From: Anderseniella sp. Alg231-50
GTDB lineage: Bacteria; Pseudomonadota; Alphaproteobacteria; Rhizobiales; Aestuariivirgaceae
Length of the DNA stretch: 64,000 bases
Reading direction: 5' to 3'
NCBI RefSeq assembly: GCF_900149695.1
Contig: NZ_LT703003.1
Location: 248,001-312,000, forward strand
Shown: positions 8,888 to 16,693 of the stretch, in pieces
How the letters are laid out: each line of letters starts with the position of its first letter
Position numbering within the stretch: the stretch's first letter is position 1
Notes under the pieces: generated by a model
What the model saw: the letters and a program-made list of their open reading frames with translations, nothing else
What the model was told of the DNA's origin: nothing
Databases searched by the model: none
Position numbers and translations under genes: made by a program

Positions 8888-9847
8888 ATGGCACGAAATC
8901 TCACAGCGGCACCCAAGAGAGAATTCCAAAGTTTCCATGATTTTCCCATTGTCACAGACTTGGACAACCTGGAAGCAGACATTGCAATATTGGGGATTCC
9001 GTTTGGCGATCCCTATTCGATGGGTGAGGCCAGCAACGATCAGTCGAACGCACCAACCCACATACGGCGCTATTGTGAACGCGCTCTTCGCGGCCTTGAC
9101 CGGTATGACTTTGACATTGGCGGCACCCTGTTGGACGGGCGTGACATCAAGGTTGTCGATTGTGGCGATGTCACTGCTGAGGCCAAGGATGTTGCGGGGA
9201 ACCATGACCGCTCTGAACAAGTGGTCCGCAAAATACTCGCATCTGGAGCACTTCCGATCATCCTGGGCGGCGATCATGGCGTTCCGATCCCGGTTTTTCG
9301 TGCGTATGAGGGGCGTGGACCGATCACTTTGGTCCAGGTCGATGCTCACGTCGACTGGCGGGATGTTTTTCATGGTGTGAGCTACGGCCTGTCGAGCGTT
9401 ATCCGACGCGCTTCGGAGATGGACCACATCGGCGACATCTATCAGATTGGTTTGCGGTCCGCCGGCAGCGGGCGGCCAGAAGAGGTCGAGGCGGCTCTTG
9501 CCTACGGCTCAAACCTCATCTCAGACGTGGAACTTCAAGAAGTCGGCATGAAAGCGATTTTGGACCGCATTCCGGCTGGAGGTGACTATTACCTGACAAT
9601 AGACGCCGACGGTGTTGATCCAACCATCATGCCAGCGGTAGCTGGTCCTGCCCCTGGCGGCGTCAACTACTCACAAATGCGAACTTTGATCCAGGGTTTG
9701 GTCAAGAAGGGCAATGTTGTGGGGATGGATATCGTTGAGATTACGCCAAGCCGTGATGTCAACGGCATTACAGCCATCACTGCCGGCAGATTTATGTGCA
9801 ACCTGATCGGTACCGCCGTTAGAGCCGGTTATTTTGATAAGAAATAG
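8888..9847 (+). CDS. Ureohydrolase (agmatinase/arginase family), substrate unknown
   Basis: A 319-residue manganese hydrolase that would release urea from a guanidino compound. All six family metal ligands are visible: H130 in GGDHG, D152, H154 and D156 in VDAHVDWRD, and D239 and D241 in TIDADGVDP. The region after the second motif (FHGVSYGLSSVIRRA) is in the position of the substrate loop and is not identical to canonical agmatinase or arginase loops, so the substrate cannot be named. AAAGGAA precedes the start. It follows an amino-acid ABC transporter, suggesting uptake and hydrolysis of a guanidino acid or agmatine-like compound. Confidence 0.88.
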   Translation: MARNLTAAPKREFQSFHDFPIVTDLDNLEADIAILGIPFGDPYSMGEASNDQSNAPTHIRRYCERALRGLDRYDFDIGGTLLDGRDIKVVDCGDVTAEAKDVAGNHDRSEQVVRKILASGALPIILGGDHGVPIPVFRAYEGRGPITLVQVDAHVDWRDVFHGVSYGLSSVIRRASEMDHIGDIYQIGLRSAGSGRPEEVEAALAYGSNLISDVELQEVGMKAILDRIPAGGDYYLTIDADGVDPTIMPAVAGPAPGGVNYSQMRTLIQGLVKKGNVVGMDIVEITPSRDVNGITAITAGRFMCNLIGTAVRAGYFDKK

Positions 9848-9925
9848 GGTACGCCGTTCGGATCGCTTGCCTGTTTGACAGGCGGCCGTTTCATGGCGAC
9901 TGCAGCGCGAGGCAAGAGGTTATCA

Positions 9926-11293
9926 ATGACGGCACACAATCATGCGATACAAACACTAGCGGACGCAGTGCTGTCGATGGAGATCGAGAATGTTCCTGAT
10001 GATGCGGTGAACAACGCCAAGCGATGTTTGATCGATGTATGCGGTGTGACACTTGCAGGGGCGAAGACAGATTCAGCAAAAACACTTTATGAAACTGCGG
10101 TAGAAACCTATAAGCCAGGGTGCTGCAACATCCTGGGAACTTCACACGTATTGAATGCACCCGGGGCGGCGTTTGCCAATGGTGCAGCCGCGCATGCACT
10201 TGATTTTGATGACAACTGCTATGCAGGTATCGTGCATGGATCGGCGGTGGTTTTCCCGTCAGTGTTGGCGATTGCGCAGCAGCGAGGTGCAACAGGCGCT
10301 GAGTTGTTGCTTGGTTTCGTTACAGGTCTGGAAGTTGAATTTGCCGTCGCCAAAGCCCTGTCCAATTCTATTTATGACAGGGGGTGGTGGACAACCTCGG
10401 TGCTCGGGACAATAGGTAGTGCCGCCGGTGCCGCCAAAATCGCCCGCCTCGACAATGAAACGACAAGAAATGCGCTTGCCCTTGCTGTGGTTGGCGCGGG
10501 TGCAACACGCGCTGTTCGAGGAACCACTGCAAAACATTACTATTGTGGACGCGCCGCTGAAAGTGGTGTTTTAGCGGTGATGGCAGCCGAGCGAGGCGCC
10601 ACCGGGCCCATCAACGCATTTGAAGATCAATCCGGGATTGCACGTGTACTAAATGGCGCCGAATTTGATCCCAAAGCAATCGAGGCGTTGGGAGTGGAGT
10701 TTGGTATTTCTCAGCCTGGCGTTGATATCAAGAAGTACCCGGTCTGCTACGCAAGCCACGCCGCTGCTGATGCGACCAAGGAAATCATGAATTCCAACGG
10801 TTTAACTGCCAATGACGTAGCCGCCGTCACATGTACGGTGCCGCCCCTCGTGGCATCCAATTTGACATATTCCACCCCGAAGACCGCTGCTGAAGCCCAA
10901 TTCAGCTTGGAGTTTGCGATCTCATCAATCATTGAGCACGGAGACATAGAACTCAAGCATCTTGAGACTGCCATACTGACGAGCCCGCCAATCGAGCGGC
11001 TTTTGGGGAAGATTGTGGTGAAGGTGGGCGATGTTCCAGAGCGATACAGATCTGCGGAGTCGATCTGTCCCGAATGGGGGAGTGTCGAGTTGGTGACACA
11101 TTGCGGGGCCCGCAAACTCGCCTTTGCCGCATCGCCAATTGGGTCTGCGTCGAGACCACTATCAGATGATATGTTACAGAAAAAATTTAACTCGTGCGCC
11201 GAGTATCGCAACAGCGCGAACGCACCTCTTTTTCTGTATGGCAGAATGCGCAACATTGAGCTCATTGGGAATGCTCAAGAGCTGTTTACATAA
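9926..11293 (+). CDS. MmgE/PrpD family protein
   Basis: A 455-residue protein of the 2-methylcitrate-dehydratase-like fold (PrpD, cis-aconitate decarboxylase, iminodisuccinate epimerase relatives). Typical features are AAHALDFDD near residue 85, an HGSAVVFPSVLA segment, and the KYPVCYASHAAADA stretch in the C-terminal half. I start it at MTAHNHAIQTL, preceded by CAAGAGG; an in-frame start 17 codons upstream has no better ribosome site. It lies 78 bp after the ureohydrolase gene on the same strand. The family is functionally diverse, so the reaction is unassigned; dehydration, epimerisation or decarboxylation of a di- or tricarboxylate are the known possibilities. Confidence 0.88.
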   Translation: MTAHNHAIQTLADAVLSMEIENVPDDAVNNAKRCLIDVCGVTLAGAKTDSAKTLYETAVETYKPGCCNILGTSHVLNAPGAAFANGAAAHALDFDDNCYAGIVHGSAVVFPSVLAIAQQRGATGAELLLGFVTGLEVEFAVAKALSNSIYDRGWWTTSVLGTIGSAAGAAKIARLDNETTRNALALAVVGAGATRAVRGTTAKHYYCGRAAESGVLAVMAAERGATGPINAFEDQSGIARVLNGAEFDPKAIEALGVEFGISQPGVDIKKYPVCYASHAAADATKEIMNSNGLTANDVAAVTCTVPPLVASNLTYSTPKTAAEAQFSLEFAISSIIEHGDIELKHLETAILTSPPIERLLGKIVVKVGDVPERYRSAESICPEWGSVELVTHCGARKLAFAASPIGSASRPLSDDMLQKKFNSCAEYRNSANAPLFLYGRMRNIELIGNAQELFT

Positions 11294-11294
11294 C

Positions 11295-12527
11295 TCAAGC
11301 GTTCCAGGCCAAAGGCAGTTCGCTAACACCTATATGGTCGAAAATGTGCTGTGCAATTTTCAACAATGCTTCATCCTGTCCGAAGCGCCCAACGATCTGG
11401 AGGCTGTAGGGCAGATTTCTATCATCGATCCCGGTTGGAATCGCGATGATTGGCAGCCCGGTGTAACTCCAAATCGCATTCATACGAAAATCACCCGTAG
11501 AACTGAGGCCTTCCGGCGCCAGATCCGGCGCCACCGGCGAAACCCAGGCATCGATAGCTTGTGCTTTCATAAGATCCTGCATCCAGAGCTGCACGCCCCT
11601 GGCTTGCTTCAGGCTTCGCGCCAGAGTCTGCTCGGATATGGATTGTCCAAACTCCAGAATGGCGCGAGCCATGGGTCCGTATACGTTTCGGAACTCTGCA
11701 AACCAGGCTTCATGGACCCGATAGAGTTCAGCATTGGCGATCAGGTCATGGTTGTCATTGTGGATGGATATGTCTTCGCACAAAACGATGGGCTTCAGTC
11801 CGGCGCCCAAGCGTTCCAGCACCTGAATTTTTTCCCGAAACTGAGCAAGGAGACGCGGGCGTGCAAGATTGAGGTAAGATCCTTTCGGCACCCCGATGGA
11901 CAGATTGACCGCAGGCCCTTCTTCAACCCGCTGCCAGTCGCTCACCAGAACTGGCAGCGCGGCAGCAAGCGTCGACATATCTTTTGCAAACAGCCCGATA
12001 TGATCCATGGATTTCGAAAAAGGCAACACCCCGTCCAGCGCCACGCGTCCAAAACTCGGTTTGTAACCAACGGTCCCACAATAGCCGGCAGGCCGTATCA
12101 CAGAGCCTGATGTTTGGGTTCCGAGGGCGATATCACAAAACCCGGCAGCGACAGCTGCAGCAGATCCGCTGGACGAGCCACCTGGTGTGTGAAGCAAATT
12201 ACGGGGGTTTCGCGTTGGGCCCGGATCTGACACCGCGAACTCTGCCGTAACGGTTTTACCCGCCATGACCGCCCCGGCGTTGACCAGACGTGTTACACAA
12301 CTCGCTTGCGGCCCCTCAAACAGTTGGGCGGGCAGTTCAGAGCCACATCGCGTGCGATATCCATCGACGTTTATGATATCCTTGACACCAAGCAGCAGGC
12401 CGGCGAGTGGCAGATCTTGATCGATTCCCGAACTCGCTTCCAAAACACGGTCGCCATCAAATGTACCTTCGACAAAAGCCTGCACGCTGGGTTCGTACCG
12501 TTTGATGAAATCAACACGCTTTTTCAT
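11295..12527 (-). CDS. Amidase (amidase-signature family), N-terminally short
   Basis: A 410-residue serine amidase convergent with the MmgE/PrpD gene (1-bp gap). The Ser-cisSer-Lys triad is present: K49 in GVKD, the cis-serine in PGGSSSGSAA (about 118-120) and nucleophile S142 in TSGSVIRPAGYCG. Family members usually have 40-60 more residues before the segment RYEPSVQAFVE. The ATG used here overlaps a TGA in another frame (TGATG), and upstream frames carry only fragments resembling an amidase N-terminus (ANHIVQLREGR), so the gene may have lost or frameshifted its first helix. An 82-codon in-frame extension upstream is not amidase-like. Activity is uncertain. Confidence 0.8.
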   Translation of the reverse strand: MKKRVDFIKRYEPSVQAFVEGTFDGDRVLEASSGIDQDLPLAGLLLGVKDIINVDGYRTRCGSELPAQLFEGPQASCVTRLVNAGAVMAGKTVTAEFAVSDPGPTRNPRNLLHTPGGSSSGSAAAVAAGFCDIALGTQTSGSVIRPAGYCGTVGYKPSFGRVALDGVLPFSKSMDHIGLFAKDMSTLAAALPVLVSDWQRVEEGPAVNLSIGVPKGSYLNLARPRLLAQFREKIQVLERLGAGLKPIVLCEDISIHNDNHDLIANAELYRVHEAWFAEFRNVYGPMARAILEFGQSISEQTLARSLKQARGVQLWMQDLMKAQAIDAWVSPVAPDLAPEGLSSTGDFRMNAIWSYTGLPIIAIPTGIDDRNLPYSLQIVGRFGQDEALLKIAQHIFDHIGVSELPLAWNA

Positions 12528-13043
12528 CAGAGCAGGTCGTCTTCTTTGACGATAAACATGGGATGTTCCTTGCGTCCTTCGCGAAGTTGGACAATGTGAT
12601 TTGCCGTTGCCAACCGCTAAACCATTCCCTATCTCAACGTTTCGCTCATAATCAGAAATCTCATGATGAAGGTCGTGCGCAGCAGCTGGGGAACAGGCGG
12701 GGCTGGGGAGGGTACTTATTATTCTCCAGATGCGAGATCGGGCAGCTTGACTGAACTGCCCTTCCTTATGCAATTGGCAGTTCGATAAGTTTGACGAAGC
12801 GGGTTGATTAATTCAACGGTTTTATCACGCATTGCTATCCAGATAATCTCGCAAGGCATCGAATTGTTAGATGCAAAAATGACCCTTGTCCTGTGCTACC
12901 ATGTTGCGGTGAGAAGCGCTGGGGTCGAACAAATGGCGCACTAGTTTGATGATACACTGATATGTCTGCAACGGGTCTTTGCCGTGTCGAAACGGCTGTT
13001 GATTGTTTGCTCACGGCCTACCCGAGCGCTGATCGCTGCCGCA
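12528..13043. other. Intergenic region upstream of amidase and DSD1 gene
   Basis: About 500 bp between divergent genes. On the minus strand at about 12528-12615 a short frame ending in REGRKEHPMFIVKEDDLL stops exactly at the amidase ATG; it may be a remnant of the amidase N-terminus or a leader peptide. The rest, roughly 12620-13043, is A+T-rich with no open frame I can recognise; it probably holds the two divergent promoters. Confidence 0.4.
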
Positions 13044-13105
13044 GGTTCCTGCAGTTCCTGATCCATGGTAAATCTTGGCGATTGAGATTATGAACTGCAG
13101 GAACC
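13044..13105. repeat. 14-bp perfect inverted repeat upstream of the DSD1-type gene
   Basis: GGTTCCTGCAGTTC (13044-13057) is the exact reverse complement of GAACTGCAGGAACC (13092-13105), with a 34-bp loop. It ends 24 bp before the ATG of the PLP enzyme, so it could be a regulator site pair or an mRNA leader hairpin. A related palindrome, GTTCCTGCAGGAAC, occurs at 61513-61526 ahead of rnhB. Confidence 0.6.
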
Positions 13106-13129
13106 CTGCCCCTATAACCGGTATGGCTC

Positions 13130-14278
13130 ATGTTTGAGACAGATCCCCGTCTAAGTGCTTTACCAACGCCTGCGTTGGTCCTTGATGAGTTACGGATGCG
13201 CCGCAATATCCAACGGTTGGCGGATCACATCACCGGCAAGGGCGCCACTCTCCGGCCACATCTGAAAACGGTCAAATCGATCGACATTGCCAAGTTGCTT
13301 CTCACGGAAGGTGCGGGTCCAGCAGTTGTTTCGACTTTGGCGGAAGCCGAGGTATTCGCCGGTGAGGGCATTCGCGACATCACCTATGCGGTTGGGATTT
13401 CTCCCCAAAAACTCGACCGCGTAGCCGCAATTCGTGCCGGTGGTTGTGACTTGTCAGTCATTCTCGACAGTATTGAACAGGCTGAGACAGTGAATGAGGC
13501 TTCGCGCCGTCATGGTCAGGCCATTCCGGCCCTCATCGAATTCGATTGTGACGGCCATCGTGGCGGTGTGGGTCCCACCGACCCTGTGCTTGTGGAGATC
13601 GGCCGCACCCTGCACGAGGGCAAGGCCGAACTGCGGGGCGTGTTGACCCATGCGGGCGAAAGCTACTCAGCCGTCGGCAGAGACGCTCACGTGGCCTTTG
13701 CGGCGCAGGAATGCAAGGCAGCCGTGGCTGCAGTCAAAAATCTAAGGACGGCGGGCCTGCCTTGTCCGGTTGTCAGCATCGGTTCAACGCCAACAGCCCA
13801 CGCGGTAGAGAACCTGGATGGCGTCACGGAGGTGCGGGCCGGCGTGTATGTCTTTTTCGACTTGGTGCAAGCCGGCATTGGTGTGTGCGAACTGGAAGAC
13901 ATCGCCTTGTCTGTTTTGACTACGGTAATCGGTCATCAGCGTGAGAAAGGCTGGATATTGATTGATGCAGGATGGATGGCGCTTTCTCAGGATCGGGGCA
14001 CTGCTCAGCAGGAAGTAGATCAAAGATATGGTGTTGTCTGCGACGATGCTGGCAATGTCTTACCAGACCTGATTGTCATCAAGGCCAATCAGGAGCATGG
14101 CATTGTAGCGGTCAGGTCCGGGAGAAGCACCCCTCTGCCTGACATACCGCTGGGTACGCGGCTGCGAATTCTGCCCAACCATGCCTGCGCCACGGCCGCA
14201 CAATTCAACCACTACAATGTCATAACGCCTGAGCCGGATGCGCCGCTAAAAATGTGGCGCCGTTTCGGCGGATGGTGA
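13130..14278 (+). CDS. DSD1-family PLP enzyme (D-threonine aldolase / hydroxyaspartate aldolase-like)
   Basis: A 382-residue alanine-racemase-fold enzyme. The Schiff-base lysine is K46 in LRPHLKTVKS and the C-terminal metal site is H351-x-C353 in NHACATAAQFNHY, the pair used by D-serine dehydratase and D-threonine/3-hydroxyaspartate aldolases. The family includes BhcC, the 3-hydroxyaspartate aldolase of the beta-hydroxyaspartate cycle. The next gene is a wrecked ornithine-cyclodeaminase-family gene, the family of BhcD, which makes a BhcC-like role worth considering; bhcA and bhcB homologues are absent from the window. The choice between aldolase and dehydratase is open. Confidence 0.85.
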   Translation: MFETDPRLSALPTPALVLDELRMRRNIQRLADHITGKGATLRPHLKTVKSIDIAKLLLTEGAGPAVVSTLAEAEVFAGEGIRDITYAVGISPQKLDRVAAIRAGGCDLSVILDSIEQAETVNEASRRHGQAIPALIEFDCDGHRGGVGPTDPVLVEIGRTLHEGKAELRGVLTHAGESYSAVGRDAHVAFAAQECKAAVAAVKNLRTAGLPCPVVSIGSTPTAHAVENLDGVTEVRAGVYVFFDLVQAGIGVCELEDIALSVLTTVIGHQREKGWILIDAGWMALSQDRGTAQQEVDQRYGVVCDDAGNVLPDLIVIKANQEHGIVAVRSGRSTPLPDIPLGTRLRILPNHACATAAQFNHYNVITPEPDAPLKMWRRFGGW

Positions 14279-14289
14279 GGAAACAAAGA

Positions 14290-14791
14290 ATGAAATTTGT
14301 CCCGGAAGAGATTTCGGCTGAAATTGCTTTTCACGAACTGGCATACAATGCGATGTGCGATGCGCTGATTGCCGCTAGCGAGAAAGGTACGGCGATCTTC
14401 CCGGTGGTTCAGGCTCATGGCAGCGATGCATTCGGAACACCGCAGTGTAATTCGATTATCATTCTATTCGATCAAAATTGCGGGCGCACGGGTGTCGCGG
14501 TCGAAGCGGGACAGCTGAACGCCTATCTCACTGCGGCGGCAGATGCCGTTGCAGCGGATGTTCTGGCACACCCTGACGCTTCCCCCTTTGCGATCTCCCG
14601 AACCAGCCCCGAGTCATTTGCGAACTCCAACATACCTCTGCAACGACGGAACTATCCGCAATCGGCGATGTGCCTACTGGCCGTGCTGAAGGGCGTACAA
14701 CACAAGACGACATTGCAAATACGGCAGTTCCGGATTGCCGGTACAGGACCTGTTCGTGGCACAAGTGGTTCTTGAGCGCCTTCGGCCTTGA
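14290..14791 (+). pseudogene. Decayed ornithine cyclodeaminase/mu-crystallin family gene (BhcD-like)
   Basis: Three fragments of one family occur in order but in different frames. 14290-14580 reads MKFVPEEIS..., FPVVQAHGSD, then jumps straight to CNSIIILFDQNCGRTG and LNAYLTAAADAVAADVLA, with about 25-30 residues missing between them. About 14610-14735, in another frame, reads CELQHTSATTELSAIGDVPT and GRAEGRTTQDDIANTAV. 14741-14791, in the third frame, reads VQDLFVAQVVLERLRP and a stop. The NAD-binding Rossmann core is gone. The whole span is about 500 bp against about 960 for an intact gene. It starts 11 bp after the DSD1-type gene, so it was probably its operon partner. Confidence 0.8.
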
Positions 14792-15101
14792 GCAATTTGT
14801 CAATACGACTCGGCTTCCGAAGTCATTTGCTCGCTCAACCCATGTCGCGTAGTGGGTGTTCGTGGCGGCCCGCAACACCGGTTTTGTCCGCATAGCCGGT
14901 ATCCCGCCATATCTACCCATGTCCAATATGGGTCAAAAGCGGCCGGTTTGGGATTGCGCCTAAGATGACTGCTTTGCCCCAATAACGGACCCTTCTTGGT
15001 GATTGAAAGGACGGCGGCTTTGGGCTGAAGACGTCAGGCATTCGAGAGTGCAGATGCCATTCGATGCTCGTTTTTTGAACGATGCTCCCTATATTATGGT
15101 C
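14792..15101. other. Intergenic, 310 bp, nothing recognised
   Basis: This lies between the cyclodeaminase remnant and the Tat-signal gene. A frame open from 15003 joins the next gene, but its first 31 codons (MKGRRLWAEDVRHS...) do not resemble a signal peptide. No hairpin with a T-run or RNA gene was seen. Confidence 0.4.
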
Positions 15102-15659
15102 ATGAACAGACGTAGGTTTATCCAATCGCTGGTTGCGGTGTTTTCTCTGCCAGCCAGTCCAGCATTGTCATTGCAGTCCGTCACAACTGCCCTTCCAGCG
15201 GCTGCGGCGGTTCCGGCGCAGGCCCGGTCATGGGCTGTTTACATGTCTACTCTTCACGGAGAATGCACGCCGCGGGCTTTGCAAAGCTTGCTGAACATCC
15301 CTGAAATCGATGCAAAAAGATATGTCAGCCACCTGATTGCAGACGGCGTACTCAAGCCGAACCCGCTTTTGCAGAAATCCGTCTCCGAAATTGTAAAGAC
15401 CATCGAAAACAGCCCTTTGGATAAGGTCAAAGGACGTTTGGAGATGAAGGCGCGGGCTGAACCGGAACAGCTGGAAAACCGAGACCCGGCCGATGCAGTC
15501 GAATGTCCGGATAACGGGGAAGAAATGCCGGAGGAGCTTCCCGAGGTTGATCCGGCAGTTCTCGCTGAAGATGAATTTGCGGAAGAGCAAACCCAGGCAC
15601 CAAAAGAAGGGGTGGCGATAAACGACCGCCTGGCCCGGGCCGCTGCACCGCGCGATTAA
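15102..15659 (+). CDS. Tat-signal hypothetical protein carrying a Sua5-like C-terminal tail
   Basis: A 185-residue protein. It starts with MNRRRFIQSLVAVFSLPASP, a twin-arginine-type signal, followed by an Ala-rich stretch and a conserved-looking domain (YMSTLHGECTPRALQSLL, RYVSHLIADGVLKPNPLLQK). Residues about 125-170 are acidic and low-complexity (DNGEEMPEELPEVDPAV). The last 17 residues, EGVAINDRLARAAAPRD, match the end of the Sua5 protein encoded at 3157-4101, with mostly synonymous DNA differences. I know relatives of the Tat domain as uncharacterised alphaproteobacterial proteins; the tail is foreign to them as far as I can tell. An ATG two codons upstream is also possible. Confidence 0.65.
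   Translation: MNRRRFIQSLVAVFSLPASPALSLQSVTTALPAAAAVPAQARSWAVYMSTLHGECTPRALQSLLNIPEIDAKRYVSHLIADGVLKPNPLLQKSVSEIVKTIENSPLDKVKGRLEMKARAEPEQLENRDPADAVECPDNGEEMPEELPEVDPAVLAEDEFAEEQTQAPKEGVAINDRLARAAAPRD
15609..15659 (+). repeat. 51-bp direct repeat, right copy (sua5-tail sequence)
   Basis: Right partner of 4051-4101, same orientation and same reading frame. It encodes GVAINDRLARAAAPRD and a TAA stop. Sequence beyond the stop codons no longer matches. The two copies bracket the A+T-rich 4.1-15.6 kb segment. Confidence 0.85.
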
Positions 15660-15699
15660 ACACGACTTGCATCCTGGTCTTCGCGTCCAGCCAGGCGGT

Positions 15700-16581
15700 T
15701 TAGAACTTCTCCAGGTGCTCCAGCAACAGCGCGATGAATTTCCGGCACGGCAGACTCAGCATCTGCGTGCGCGAGGTTATCATTGCGGTTTCATGATAGA
15801 TTGCCGGCTTGAAAGGCCGCCACGTCACGCCGTCGGACAGGTTCGCCTTGCCGTTGATGGGATCGACGATGGCAACGTCGGCACCCAGCGCCACGACGTT
15901 GCGGACAATGGCAAAATAGTAGGTCGATACAGTCCGCCTGATATCGACGTTCGCCTTTGACACCAGCGCGTCAAGTTGCCGGTCGACCATGTGATCACCG
16001 GTGATATGCACCACGGACCTGCCTTCGAGATCAGCCGACGTAATGACCTTCTTCGCGGCAAGGGGGTCGTCTTCATGCATGATGCAGACACACTCCAGCC
16101 GGAACAGTTTGGCGTTAAGGCCGGCCACCGGAACGGGCGTATCGATAAACCCTATGTCAATCTGACGACCGCTGATCCATGACGCAATGCGGCGCGAACT
16201 GTGCATGACAACATCGATCTTGATGCCGGGGTTGCGGCGCTGAAATTCCACGATGATCTTTGGCAGGAAGTTCACGGCCAGGGTGCCGTTCGTGGCGATG
16301 CTGATGCTGCCTGTCGAGCCGGTTCTTATTTCTTCAGCGCGCTGTTCGATCCTTGAGAAGGCAAGCAAGCCCTGCGAAACCTCGCTGCTCAGTTGAAGCG
16401 CCTCCTTGGTCGGTGCAAAGAAGCCTTTTTCGCGGTGGAACAGCTTGAAGCCGAGCTCGGTTTCAAGTTTGCCCAGTGCAATGCTGACAGCGGGCTGGGT
16501 CAGGTTCAGCCGTTCAGCCGCCCGGGATACCGAACCGGCCTCGATCAGGGCATCGAATACTTCCAGATGTCGTGTTTTCAA
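15700..16581 (-). CDS. LysR-family transcriptional regulator
   Basis: A 293-residue LTTR with an N-terminal helix-turn-helix (VSRAAERLNLTQPAVSIALG, KLETELGFKLFHREKGFFAP) and an effector domain. It is divergent from the FAD-oxidase/polyamine-type ABC operon starting at 16694 and is the likely regulator. A perfect A+T palindrome (16635-16650) lies in the shared promoter region. The effector is probably the substrate or product of the adjacent oxidase; this is inference. Confidence 0.9.
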   Translation of the reverse strand: MKTRHLEVFDALIEAGSVSRAAERLNLTQPAVSIALGKLETELGFKLFHREKGFFAPTKEALQLSSEVSQGLLAFSRIEQRAEEIRTGSTGSISIATNGTLAVNFLPKIIVEFQRRNPGIKIDVVMHSSRRIASWISGRQIDIGFIDTPVPVAGLNAKLFRLECVCIMHEDDPLAAKKVITSADLEGRSVVHITGDHMVDRQLDALVSKANVDIRRTVSTYYFAIVRNVVALGADVAIVDPINGKANLSDGVTWRPFKPAIYHETAMITSRTQMLSLPCRKFIALLLEHLEKF

Positions 16582-16634
16582 TGGCCGGCCTGCCTTCCTT
16601 GCGCATAAGCAAAATGAATAAACATATAACAGAA

Positions 16635-16650
16635 ATTAAATTGATTTAAT
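16635..16650. promoter_or_regulatory. Perfect A+T palindrome between LysR and oxidase genes, candidate LTTR operator
   Basis: ATTAAAT-TG-ATTTAAT is a perfect 7-bp inverted repeat with a 2-bp centre, and it fits the T-N11-A LTTR box. It is 53 bp from the LysR start and 43 bp from the oxidase ATG, so a bound regulator could control both. Confidence 0.5.
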
Positions 16651-16693
16651 CCGCCGTGCTGCCTAGCGTCAATAGCGGGCAAAAGGGTCAGTC

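Noticed and set aside
8888-9847. Guanidine hydrolase (GdmH) or true agmatinase as a firm call
   Set aside because: The ligands fit the whole superfamily, but the substrate-loop residues do not allow a specific call, and no GhaA/GhaB-type nickel chaperones are nearby.
12528-12773. 82-residue N-terminal extension of the amidase
   Set aside because: The sequence is His/Arg/Ser-rich and does not resemble the amidase N-terminus; it is probably just an open frame.
13130-14791. Complete beta-hydroxyaspartate cycle
   Set aside because: Only a BhcC-like gene and BhcD-like fragments are present; no bhcA or bhcB homologue occurs in the window, so the cycle cannot be claimed.
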